From NCBI GenBank assembly GCA_027577415.1, contig JANBQS010000214.1:1-26009 (forward strand): a DNA stretch of 26,009 nt, written 5' to 3'. This stretch comes from Coemansia sp. RSA 922. Lineage: Eukaryota; Kickxellomycota; Kickxellomycetes; Kickxellales; Kickxellaceae. Positions 17,226 through 25,028 of this stretch are shown here, one piece after another. Under the pieces are notes generated by a model. It was not told the origin of the DNA, did no database searches, and was given only the letters and a program-made list of their open reading frames with translations. Each line of letters begins with the position of its first letter. Position 1 is the stretch's first letter. Position numbers and translations under genes: made by a program.

Positions 17226-18977
17226 CTAATAGTCTTTCCAACCAGCTACGCTCAAACGCTCGATCTTCTTTTCGACTCCAGTGCGCATGTCATCCATGTA
17301 CTGCTCCATTGCTTGTAGATAGGTCGGGCATGAGGCGCCAATAATGCGGACGGCCAAGAGCGCAGCGTTGTCGGAGTTGTTGATCGCCACTGTTGCAACC
17401 GGCACGCCACGAGGCATTTGAACGATTGAGTGTAGTGAGTCCACTCCGTCAAGGCAGCGACCCTTCACCGGCACACCAATGACGGGAAGTGGTGTGAGCG
17501 CAGCGACCATGCCTGGAAGATGGGCGGCGCCTCCAGCACCAGCAATAATCGCCTTTAGGCCACGCTTATGTGCTGAGCGGGCATACTCAAACATGCGGTC
17601 GGGCGTGCGATGGGCCGAGACGATGGTCAGCTCAAAAGGCACACCAAACTGCTCAAGGATCTGAGCGGCTGGGCGCATCGTGGGCAGATCCGAATCCGAT
17701 CCCATGATGATCCCAACTAATGGCGTCATTTCGCTTACGTCCTTCTTCTCTACATCGCTGACGGAGCCATCGGTCGACGGGACTGCAGAGTCGCAATACT
17801 GGAGCCGGTTGCGCTCTTCTTCAGATGCATTAGCTAGCCGGCCAGCAATCAGATCAACGCGGCGGCGTAGTTGCAAGAAGCAGTCAGCGACCACGGTAAT
17901 ATGGCCCATCTTGCGACCTGCTTTGGCCTCTGTCTTCCCGTAGAGGTGAACCGTAGCGCCTGGGATCTCAAGGCTGGCTAGGCACGGCTCCAACACGCTC
18001 GAATAGCCATTAGTGCCGCCCAGAACGTTGATCATGGCAGCAGCTGGGACCTTGAGATTAGTGTCCCCCAGAGGCATATCTAGAACAGCACGCAAATGGT
18101 TCTCATACTGTGACGTGTTGCACGCCTCGATGGTGTAGTGACCCGAGTTGTGCGGGCGTGGCGCAATTTCATTGACTAGCACTGTGTGTCCGTCTTGGTG
18201 AAGGAACATCTCGACGCCAAAAATGCCTACGCTGCCGTCAGGGAGACTAGAGACAGCGTCAGTCGCTACCTTCATGGCAATCTCGCGCACTTGGCCATCA
18301 ATCTGCGCCGGGGCGTACACAAGCTCGCAAATATTGTCCCGCTGAATAGTCTCTACCACTGGGTAGGTCGCTACTTCTCCTCCTGGACGACGTACAACCA
18401 TGACAGCGAGCTCCTTGACGAATGGCACAAACTTTTCGGCGTATTGCATCTTGCCTCCGAGAAGCTTGAACCCCGCCTCGACGTCAGTCTCGGATTTGAC
18501 TACGTAGTTCCCGCGCCCGTCGTAGGCGCCTAGCCGACTCTTCAGCACAAAGGGGAAGCCAAATGCTTTGCCAGCCCGCTTAGCTTCGTCCAACGTGTCG
18601 CACTGAGTGTATTCGGGCAGAGGTAGATCGTGTCTGGCCAAGTACTCCTTTTGCAGGAACTTGTCTTGGATCATGCGAATTGTGCTTGACGAAGGGCGCA
18701 CCAAAGCCAGACCTTGTTGCTCGATCTTTTCGAGCTCATCGCAGTTGACATGCTCAATCTCTACCGTAAGGACGTCGCAGCCTGTGGCAAGCTCTTGGAT
18801 AGCTGCAGAGGATGTGAATGGCTCGTCGATGTGCTTGGCAAAGCTACTGAGTTGTTTAGCGGGAGACTGGCTGGTCGGATCGAGGACTCGCACTGTAACG
18901 TTCATGCGGCTAGCGGCCTCGATAAACATGCGGCCGAGCTGGCCGCCGCCAAGTATTCCGACGATTTGCTTGTCCAT
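17226..18977 (-). CDS. ADE2: Phosphoribosylaminoimidazole carboxylase (PurK-PurE fusion)
   Basis: The 583-residue bifunctional enzyme of de novo purine synthesis converts AIR to CAIR in the cytosol. The PurK-like ATP-grasp half covers about residues 1-385. Its marks are the N-terminal [11 protein letters not shown] at 7-17, [12 protein letters not shown] at 147-158 and [12 protein letters not shown] at 269-280. A linker at about 386-418 leads to the PurE half at about 419-583, with GSDSDLPTM at 426-434, SAHRTP at 454-459 and [11 protein letters not shown] at 479-489. This domain order and fusion are the fungal arrangement, and the length is close to that of yeast Ade2. The ATG at 18977 places GILGGGQLG at the usual distance from the start. 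An in-frame TTG 21 bases upstream is not preferred. It converges with the 16112 gene and diverges from the first receptor gene, sharing a 400-base upstream region. Confidence 0.97.
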   Translation of the reverse strand: MDKQIVGILGGGQLGRMFIEAASRMNVTVRVLDPTSQSPAKQLSSFAKHIDEPFTSSAAIQELATGCDVLTVEIEHVNCDELEKIEQQGLALVRPSSSTIRMIQDKFLQKEYLARHDLPLPEYTQCDTLDEAKRAGKAFGFPFVLKSRLGAYDGRGNYVVKSETDVEAGFKLLGGKMQYAEKFVPFVKELAVMVVRRPGGEVATYPVVETIQRDNICELVYAPAQIDGQVREIAMKVATDAVSSLPDGSVGIFGVEMFLHQDGHTVLVNEIAPRPHNSGHYTIEACNTSQYENHLRAVLDMPLGDTNLKVPAAAMINVLGGTNGYSSVLEPCLASLEIPGATVHLYGKTEAKAGRKMGHITVVADCFLQLRRRVDLIAGRLANASEEERNRLQYCDSAVPSTDGSVSDVEKKDVSEMTPLVGIIMGSDSDLPTMRPAAQILEQFGVPFELTIVSAHRTPDRMFEYARSAHKRGLKAIIAGAGGAAHLPGMVAALTPLPVIGVPVKGRCLDGVDSLHSIVQMPRGVPVATVAINNSDNAALLAVRIIGASCPTYLQAMEQYMDDMRTGVEKKIERLSVAGWKDY

Positions 18978-19377
18978 ATGTGTTTTTATATGACGCAATG
19001 TGCGTGAATTCTACGAGTATGTTATAAAAAGAAGTCGAGCGAAAGCAAAGGCGACAAGGCGGAGCGCCGATAACGACACCAGCGAGTGCCTTGTACTTCT
19101 AGATGGGCGCGACTCAGCTCAGTTCGGCTCGTTAGCTGTGGCTGATTGAGAATGTGTGCGCATATATCGCATATATACAAGCAAGTTGGCCTAGATTACC
19201 ACCCACATGCTTTGCTTGATGCTGCTGGTATGAGCACTCGTATGACTTGATGCGTTCAGCGGGAAAGACGTCAGGAGAAGTTGAGTTTAGCTCTCATTTT
19301 GATTGTAACATCAAGCAAAGCGACTCTCTTCCCCGCCTGCAATGAGTAACCCGCCTCCACTTTCCATATATTGATTA
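18978..19377. promoter_or_regulatory. Shared upstream region of ADE2 (minus) and receptor gene 1 (plus)
   Basis: These 400 bases separate two divergent starts. It holds a perfect 13-bp inverted repeat (19209-19221 and 19309-19321), two adjacent direct copies of CGCATATAT (19159-19176) and TTATAAAAAG near 19021-19030. No open frame of note is present. Assignment of any element to one gene or the other is uncertain. Confidence 0.6.
19209..19321. repeat. Perfect 13-bp inverted repeat with 87-bp spacing
   Basis: The left arm GCTTTGCTTGATG (19209-19221) and right arm CATCAAGCAAAGC (19309-19321) are exact reverse complements, with no further pairing on either side. The right arm ends 56 bases before the ATG of receptor gene 1. 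A chance 13-base match within 400 bases is improbable, so paired binding sites for one regulator are a plausible reading. Confidence 0.7.
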
Positions 19378-21465
19378 ATGATTCGGCACAGTGCGGCCGA
19401 TGTGCGCTCACTCCGGCTCTATGCCAACGAGCCAGTGAGTACACACGTTGTGTATGCCATTGTATTTTGGCCGGTGCTGGCTGTGTATTTGGTGTATGTC
19501 ATTTCGACGTTTGCGCTCTACCTCTACTTTGCCCTACATCTGCGAGATCAGGCGCTGCTGCAGCGATCACCGTACTTATCGACGCTACAGACCGTATTTG
19601 GGTTGATGTATTGCACCAACGCCATGCTGCAAGGCGCGCTTAAACGATACCCGTGCTTCCTCCAGCTCTGGTTACTATACCTGGGGTATACGGGTTGGTC
19701 GGTGACGGTTATGATAGCCATGTCGCGATACTACGTATTAGCTCGATCTTGCCACGCGATGGGAGCAAAACTGCGCCAAATTCCGGTAACTCCTGAAAAT
19801 CTCGAAGGCCATCTGATGCGGCTGCTAGCTGCCTGTGGCACGGACACATGGCAGTACGAGATCGAGCAGAGGCGGCCCACTAAGACGGCACCTCGGCCAC
19901 CGTCAACACTGCACAGCAGTCAGCGCTTGCTGATAAGGATTGATAGCGACACAGACTCTCCGCAAGATACTCCATCACCTAGATCTCCGCGTGCAACTCG
20001 CCATGCTCCAGCCATAGCAAGTACGCCCCAGCTGATGACCGGGAATTCGTCCTTTGCAGCTAGCATATTTCCTACGTCGCCGCTAAACGGTAGATCCGTC
20101 TCAAACGAGCGAGCACAACGACAATGCGCGGATATCATAAGCAGTCGTGGGCATTCGTTTAACAACACGCCCCACCTCGAGCCACCTGTCAGTCGGGGCC
20201 GTAGATCGTCGGCGACTGGTACGAGAACGGAGCTATGGCGTAGGCGGCTGTCGTCAAATCGGTTCATAACCTACATCATGATTAGCACGACGTTGGTGAT
20301 TGTCGTATTCTTACTTTTGGTAAACATCCTCTCGCCGCAAATGACACTACGACCCCTCTACTACAACTGCAAGGGGAGCTGGGAATACATTCCTCTCATC
20401 GTACTTGCCGGCACATTTAACATGGTCATATACCCGGCATTCGTTATCATGGCGTGGACATACAAGGATGGCTATGGCATTCGTCGCTCGCTGTCGATCG
20501 GCTCTCTCACGGGGATATTGTTTTGGGTGGGAGGATTAGTGTGGCGCCTAGAAAAGCCCATCCCCAAGGCTCGCGCACCGCCAGCGCTCTTCTACATGGC
20601 ACAGATACTTCTAGTATACAGCTTTACAATTGTAACTCCGCTATTTGTAGCATGGAAGAACGCCGGAAGGCGACGGACACAAGGCCGGGATACACATCGA
20701 GTGTCGCGTAAAGGGTGGTCTTGGTCGGCAGGCATTTCGGAGAGAGAATATGACCTGAGTAAGCAGTCGTTTATAGCAGCAATGCAAGATCCCGAGGAGC
20801 ACGATTCGATTGAGAAGTTTGCTGGGCGGTGCTTTTGTATTGAGCTAGTTTTATTCTTGGACGTGTACCTGGCGCTAAAGATGAGCATCTACAAGGACAT
20901 TCGACGACATGGACCAAACGGAGGCTCCGCTGCGCCGACTGATGGAAACGCTAGTATCTCGCCACTAGCTCATGACATGTCACCTCACCACCAAGCCGTT
21001 GATGTTCCAGAGCCTACCCCGACTCATACTGCTGACAGATTATCGCTACACTCGCATTTTAATTCTAACCCACGCACCACGCGTTCTCTCGACATCGAAA
21101 GGCATGAGAGCGCTCAGCTTGCCCGCGGCTCTGGCAGCCAGGCGACCCTGGCGGCATCTGTGAGCGAGAACCTCGCTAGCTTGTCGTCTAGCATCTCTGC
21201 AACCATGGCTCACGCCTTTCCCGAGTACTCTATCAGCGACGACACTCTAATTTCAGAGCGATTGCGCTGCGTATTAAAGACGGTTGTCCGTACATTTATG
21301 CTTCCAGAGTCGCCGCTGGCTATCAATGTGCCCCATGCGGTGGTTTGTACGTTTAGAGACTATCTTTTGGGCGGTCCTGCTACGTTTGGTATGATGGAGC
21401 AAGTGAAGGAAGAGGTTGTCAATCTGTTGTACTCTAACGTCTATATCAGATATCGTCAGGCGTAG
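19378..21465 (+). CDS. Seven-transmembrane receptor with C-terminal split RGS domain, paralogue 1
   Basis: The 695-residue protein resembles the fungal 7TM-RGS class (GprK-like; plant RGS1 has the same architecture): a receptor that carries its own GTPase-activating domain for a G-protein alpha subunit. Hydrophobic spans lie at about 24-52, 66-86, 94-122, 296-318, 335-362, 372-391 and 402-426. C93 at the top of TM3 and C331 before TM5 fit the classic receptor disulfide, and SRYYVLAR closes TM3. The second intracellular loop is about 170 residues, Ser/Pro/Arg-rich. The cytosolic tail has the first RGS half at about 459-505 (FCIELVLFLDVY), a low-complexity stretch at about 506-620, and the second half at about 625-693 (PESPLAIN, then YSNVYIRY). 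There is no cleavable signal peptide. It starts at the first ATG and has no intron. The tandem paralogue begins 394 bases downstream. The ligand is unknown. Confidence 0.82.
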   Translation: MIRHSAADVRSLRLYANEPVSTHVVYAIVFWPVLAVYLVYVISTFALYLYFALHLRDQALLQRSPYLSTLQTVFGLMYCTNAMLQGALKRYPCFLQLWLLYLGYTGWSVTVMIAMSRYYVLARSCHAMGAKLRQIPVTPENLEGHLMRLLAACGTDTWQYEIEQRRPTKTAPRPPSTLHSSQRLLIRIDSDTDSPQDTPSPRSPRATRHAPAIASTPQLMTGNSSFAASIFPTSPLNGRSVSNERAQRQCADIISSRGHSFNNTPHLEPPVSRGRRSSATGTRTELWRRRLSSNRFITYIMISTTLVIVVFLLLVNILSPQMTLRPLYYNCKGSWEYIPLIVLAGTFNMVIYPAFVIMAWTYKDGYGIRRSLSIGSLTGILFWVGGLVWRLEKPIPKARAPPALFYMAQILLVYSFTIVTPLFVAWKNAGRRRTQGRDTHRVSRKGWSWSAGISEREYDLSKQSFIAAMQDPEEHDSIEKFAGRCFCIELVLFLDVYLALKMSIYKDIRRHGPNGGSAAPTDGNASISPLAHDMSPHHQAVDVPEPTPTHTADRLSLHSHFNSNPRTTRSLDIERHESAQLARGSGSQATLAASVSENLASLSSSISATMAHAFPEYSISDDTLISERLRCVLKTVVRTFMLPESPLAINVPHAVVCTFRDYLLGGPATFGMMEQVKEEVVNLLYSNVYIRYRQA

Positions 21466-21859
21466 CTTTGCACTATTATCATTATTTGCATATACTATAT
21501 TATCAACATCTACTCTATCTATTCATCTGGATCACTTACCAGCACATTTTTGCTATAAGTAACAAGCTTGGCTTGCATTATCTGCCTTTGCTCTGGGTCT
21601 CGGCAAAAGATTTGCCCTGGAAAATGCAACGCCACCACTTTATATGAAACCTTTGGCGCAGTCGCATATATTTTACTTCTGTTCGAACTACGTGCTTTTA
21701 CAGATGAAGTCTAGGCACAACACCACCAGTTTATGCTGTTTTTTGTGAACGTCGGGCCTTGCTACCTAGTTGGCCGTTAGTGCTTTGACCTTTGGCTTTG
21801 GTGCTGCATTTTGATGTAATAACTATTTATTTTTGCTAATATATACTGCCGCGTCTATT
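21466..21859. other. Intergenic region between the tandem receptor genes
   Basis: These 394 AT-rich bases hold no open frame of note. TATA-like stretches occur near 21640-21647 and 21665-21672, about 190-215 bases before the next ATG, and another (AATATATAC) at 21839-21847 only about 15 bases before it. There is room for separate promoters, so co-transcription is not implied. Confidence 0.5.
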
Positions 21860-24130
21860 ATGTGCAAGCGTCGATTGCTAGTCGTTGGTCTTTTTATAAT
21901 AGCTGGACCGTTGCAAAGGTCGACGGCAGTAGCAGCGGGCGAGGACGATTATCTACCTGATCGATACGGCCACGTACACGGTCAGCCAAAGGCGTACACG
22001 GCGGTGTTTGCGCCCCTCTTTGCCGTATACACTTTTTACGTTTTGACGACATACTCTGCATTCCTATACCGCGCGGTGTATCTGCGCGACAAGTCGCTAG
22101 TGGAGCGATCAGTGTTTCTGTTATCGGCGCACACGCTCAGCGGGACGTTGGTTGCATCCAGTGCCTTGGTGCATGGGTTTATGGCCAACTTTCCTTGCTT
22201 TATCGATATGTGGATGTTGTCGGTTGGATATATCATGTGGTTTGCTACTATTATCCTTTACATGGCGCGTTACTACGTTGTTGTGCGTTGGCACAAGAGC
22301 ATTGAGACGGAGCAGCGGGTCAATCCGGTCACTCCTGACAACTTGGTTGAGTATATGACGCGGCTGCGCGTAGCAACACAAGGGGTGTATTGGCAGAACG
22401 CCGCTGACCTGGACGCGGTTGTAGGCACGGACCAGCTGGCTGTTGGTGCCCAGATCAGAGATTCTCAGGTTGGAGACGCGCAGATTAAAGTCGGTCGTCC
22501 TTCTTTAATAGGGCGCATATTATCATGGCGGCGGCGGCGTGAAGAAGAAATACCTGGAGTCTCTGAGAGCGACACCAAGGTCAGCGAGCAAGGTCGTGAG
22601 CAGCCATCTTTTGTTGCGGGGGTTGATGAAATTGCGCTTGACGTGTTTCCGTCGGATAATGAGCGCGGTGACATTGTCTTTGGTTCGGGCGGGTTACCTC
22701 AACGAGCTGCTAGAATGACCAGCTTTGCGCGACTGGTGGAAAAGTTTAACGACAAGTGGACTCGGCGGTGTCGGTCTAATAGATTTGCGGCATATGTCTT
22801 GCTCGGGGTGCTTGTTTTGAGCATTGGGTACATGGCGATATTGAGCTCGCTGTTTACGCGCTTGAAGCTGGGCCGGATATACTACAACTGCTTCAATGGC
22901 CCCGAGTACATATCGCAAGGTGTTATCGCGGGCATGTTCAATATTATTATTTTCCCGGCATACGTGGTCGTTATATGGCGCTATCACGACGCGTACGCCA
23001 TTCGGAACCTGATGTGTGCCTCGTGTGTACTTGGCGTCGTGCTCTGGAGTATGATCTTGGTATGGCGGCTGAACCGGCGATGGGGCAACATATTCATCTC
23101 GACATATATCATCTACGTCGTCCAAATGGCGCTAGTGTACACGTGCTACGCCGTGATTCCGCTGGTAAAGTCGATTTGGTTTTCGTACGCGCAACGACGA
23201 CGGATAGCGTCGGGTGCGGGCGATAATGTGGAGCATGGTGGTAGTGCACACTACGATCCAGACGACTTGTTTCAGACGACTAACGACTCGGCTAAGCGGG
23301 AGTTTTTGGACGACATGCAGCATGCCGACAAGCACGGAGAGGTGAAGAGGTTTGCGGCGTTGTGCTTTTGCTCGGAGCTCGTTTCGTTTCTCGACGTGTT
23401 TCAGGCATTCAAGAACTGCGTGTATCAAGACATGCTGGCCAGTGTCTCTCGACCGGTGTCGAGTGCGCAGGTAGGCAACAGCGCAGACCTGGGAGGAGCG
23501 ATATCAGAGTTGCAGTCCAGCGTGTCATCAACACAGAGTACCAACCAATCGGTGGTAAACGGAGCTGGGCAAAGCATGTATAGCGGAGCAGCACGAAGTA
23601 TGTATAACGGGACTGCGCGAAGCATGTATAACGGGGGTACGGCTCGTTCTAGCGAATCGCGAGCCGCAGCATCGCCTAGAACATCCATGGTACTTGGCGG
23701 CAAGAACTTGGCGCAGGCTATATTCAACCGAGATGGCCTGAGGTCTGCGCTGCGACCCAAGCGCAAACAGCGCAAACAGCACAATCAAGTCAACAGGCAA
23801 GAGGCTGCTGATGAACACTCTCAGACGAGTGCAAATCTGCGGAGCTTGACGACGGGAATAGCGAAAACAATGGCGCAGGCGTTTCCAGACCAGGGCATAG
23901 GTGGCCATACGGAGTTTGCAGAGAGCCTGCGCGAGCCGCTCTGTGCGCTCATCAACACCTTTGTTCTTCCTGAATCGCCACTGGCTCTTAACGTCGCGAG
24001 CAACATTGTCAGTGCAGCGCGCTCGTATCTCGGCGGGGGTGCTATTACATACTCGACCATCGATCAAGTGGTAGGAGAGGCCATCAACTTGCTGTATTCC
24101 AACGTCTATGTTAGATACCATCAGCCGTGA
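21860..24130 (+). CDS. Seven-transmembrane receptor with C-terminal split RGS domain, paralogue 2
   Basis: The 756-residue tandem paralogue of the preceding gene has the same plan but is clearly diverged. Residues 1-26 form a probable signal peptide (basic MCKRR, then LLVVGLFIIAG, ending near AVAA), which paralogue 1 lacks. Spans lie at about 47-75, 84-106, 114-142, 309-331, 352-374, 384-403 and 411-437. C113 (FPCF) and C344 (YYNC) match the cysteine pair of paralogue 1, as does ARYYVVVR after TM3. The second intracellular loop covers about 143-305 and includes RRRREEE. The RGS first half is at about 477-525 (FCSELVSFLDVF). A low-complexity insertion at about 526-680 contains three copies of an SMY(S/N)G repeat. 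The second half is at about 686-754 (PESPLALN, YSNVYVRY). The ATG at 21860 is preferred over an in-frame TTG at 21833 because it opens the signal peptide. Ligand and G-protein partner are unknown. Confidence 0.82.
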   Translation: MCKRRLLVVGLFIIAGPLQRSTAVAAGEDDYLPDRYGHVHGQPKAYTAVFAPLFAVYTFYVLTTYSAFLYRAVYLRDKSLVERSVFLLSAHTLSGTLVASSALVHGFMANFPCFIDMWMLSVGYIMWFATIILYMARYYVVVRWHKSIETEQRVNPVTPDNLVEYMTRLRVATQGVYWQNAADLDAVVGTDQLAVGAQIRDSQVGDAQIKVGRPSLIGRILSWRRRREEEIPGVSESDTKVSEQGREQPSFVAGVDEIALDVFPSDNERGDIVFGSGGLPQRAARMTSFARLVEKFNDKWTRRCRSNRFAAYVLLGVLVLSIGYMAILSSLFTRLKLGRIYYNCFNGPEYISQGVIAGMFNIIIFPAYVVVIWRYHDAYAIRNLMCASCVLGVVLWSMILVWRLNRRWGNIFISTYIIYVVQMALVYTCYAVIPLVKSIWFSYAQRRRIASGAGDNVEHGGSAHYDPDDLFQTTNDSAKREFLDDMQHADKHGEVKRFAALCFCSELVSFLDVFQAFKNCVYQDMLASVSRPVSSAQVGNSADLGGAISELQSSVSSTQSTNQSVVNGAGQSMYSGAARSMYNGTARSMYNGGTARSSESRAAASPRTSMVLGGKNLAQAIFNRDGLRSALRPKRKQRKQHNQVNRQEAADEHSQTSANLRSLTTGIAKTMAQAFPDQGIGGHTEFAESLREPLCALINTFVLPESPLALNVASNIVSAARSYLGGGAITYSTIDQVVGEAINLLYSNVYVRYHQP
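23570..23641 (+). repeat. Three 24-bp tandem repeats inside receptor gene 2
   Basis: Units begin at 23570, 23594 and 23618 and encode QSMYSGAA, RSMYNGTA and RSMYNGGT (residues 571-594). They keep the reading frame and lie in the insertion between the two RGS halves. The second and third units are closest to each other, as expected for stepwise slippage or unequal exchange. Confidence 0.8.
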
Positions 24131-24180
24131 GGGGGTGTAGTTTACAATAATGTACTATAGCAGGCAGACATGCATTTAGT

Positions 24181-24294
24181 TGGCGCAAACTAACTGCTGG
24201 CCAAAACTAAAAGTCAAGAATGGTGATATTGAGTGTTTGGCGCAAACTAACTACAGACCAAAACTAAAAGTCAAGAATGGTGATATTGAATGCT
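24181..24294. repeat. 57-bp direct tandem repeat, two copies
   Basis: Unit 1 (24181-24237) and unit 2 (24238-24294) both begin TGGCGCAAACTAACT and match at 52 of 57 positions by eye. Differences cluster at positions 16-20 and near the unit end. The array starts 50 bases after the receptor 2 stop codon, so it probably lies in that gene's 3' UTR or just beyond. No third full copy is present. Confidence 0.85.
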
Positions 24295-24458
24295 TAGTGA
24301 ACACCCAATGGGCATGGAATCTATAGAAATAACTACTGTGGGCGCAAAAAGCCAACAGGGGGATAAAATGTCCAACAAACATTCTACTGCTAAACTCTAT
24401 ATTTCCAAAAAAGGCGATTTTCTCCGATTGAGCATGGGTAGTCCTTCTGGACGATGAA

Positions 24459-24496
24459 GCCACTGGTTATCTGTGTCACTGTAGCACACCAGTGGC
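24459..24496. repeat. 9-bp inverted repeat (possible hairpin)
   Basis: GCCACTGGT (24459-24467) and ACCAGTGGC (24488-24496) are exact reverse complements around a 20-base loop. It lies about 130 bases upstream of tRNA-Ile. There is no T-run after it, and a role is not evident. Confidence 0.45.
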
Positions 24497-24629
24497 CATG
24501 CCACAGGATGTTTATTCCCAAAAAAAACGGCCGCTGCACCAAGTACAAACATGAACATTTTCCTTATATATGCTTCTAGAAGAGACCTCTCATGAATTGG
24601 CGACTTAGCTAATAATTGCTCCCTAGTCT

Positions 24630-24703
24630 GCTCTCTTGGCTCAGTCGGTTAGAGCGACGTGCTAATAACGCGTAGGTCACAGGTTCGATCCCTGTAGAGA
24701 GCA
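24630..24703 (+). tRNA. tRNA-Ile (anticodon AAT)
   Basis: A complete cloverleaf can be drawn. The acceptor stem pairs GCTCTCT (24630-24636) with AGAGAGC (24696-24702), with A as discriminator. The D stem is GCTC/GAGC. The anticodon stem ACGTG/CGCGT closes loop CTAATAA, giving anticodon AAT (24664-24666). The variable loop is AGGTC. The T stem ACAGG/CCTGT closes TTCGATC. The A box (TGGCTCAGTCGG) and B box (GGTTCGATCC) are intact. There is no intron, and CCA is not encoded, as usual for eukaryotic nuclear genes. Confidence 0.95.
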
Positions 24704-24704
24704 C

Positions 24705-24710
24705 TTTTTT
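24705..24710 (+). terminator. Pol III T-run terminator of tRNA-Ile
   Basis: Six T residues begin two bases after the discriminator base of tRNA-Ile, as expected for RNA polymerase III termination. Confidence 0.85.
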
Positions 24711-25028
24711 GCCCGCCTCCTTTTTGGGTCCGGATCATTGAGCTAGTCCAGGTACACTAACACGCCCCAACGGCAGTGCGATCTCCCTTCTTTTTTTTTT
24801 TTTTTGCCGCGATGGGCTGAATGATCAACGTCCCCCATTTTTTTTGAAGGGGGGGATCTGCAGAGAGAGCCGAGTTTGTTTTTGCCTGGACCAAAGAGTG
24901 ACACCACCAGCTGGACGCTAGTCACCAGCAAATATAGGATATGTGGGGATTATTGGCTTTGCATAAAGTCTTATAATGCGTAGTATGAGCTGTCGATTTC
25001 CAATGGATAAACGCGTATTCACCAGTGT
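24711..25028. other. Intergenic with long T-runs; possible 3' tail region of the LINE remnant
   Basis: No gene is seen. T15 (24791-24805) and T8 (24838-24845) on the plus strand would be A-runs on the minus strand, the orientation of the LINE remnant at 25029-25741. One of them could therefore mark the element's poly(A) 3' end. This is an inference, since simple T-runs also arise by slippage. Confidence 0.4.

Larger units (their letters stand above)
24131..24629. other. Intergenic region between receptor gene 2 and tRNA-Ile
   Basis: These 499 bases have no supportable gene. They hold a 57-bp tandem duplication (24181-24294) and a 9-bp inverted repeat (24459-24496). A minus-strand frame of 70 codons at 24251-24463 overlaps the repeat and looks random. 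The 50 bases before tRNA-Ile are AT-rich. Confidence 0.5.

Noticed and set aside
18983..18990. TATAAAAA on the minus strand just upstream of the ADE2 ATG
   Set aside because: It ends about six bases before the start codon, too close to direct transcription of that ATG.
18978..18998. TTG-initiated 7-residue extension of Ade2
   Set aside because: The ATG at 18977 puts GILGGGQLG at the family's usual position.
19110..19116. CGACTCA resembling a Gcn4/Bas1 site near ADE2
   Set aside because: It lacks the first T of TGACTCA; a one-off near match in 400 bases is not evidence.
24181..24294. CRISPR-like or centromere-like array
   Set aside because: There are only two directly abutting copies without spacers in a eukaryotic context; this is an ordinary tandem duplication.
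24251..24463. 70-codon minus-strand frame across the 57-bp repeat
   Set aside because: It is composed partly of repeat DNA and has no recognisable features.
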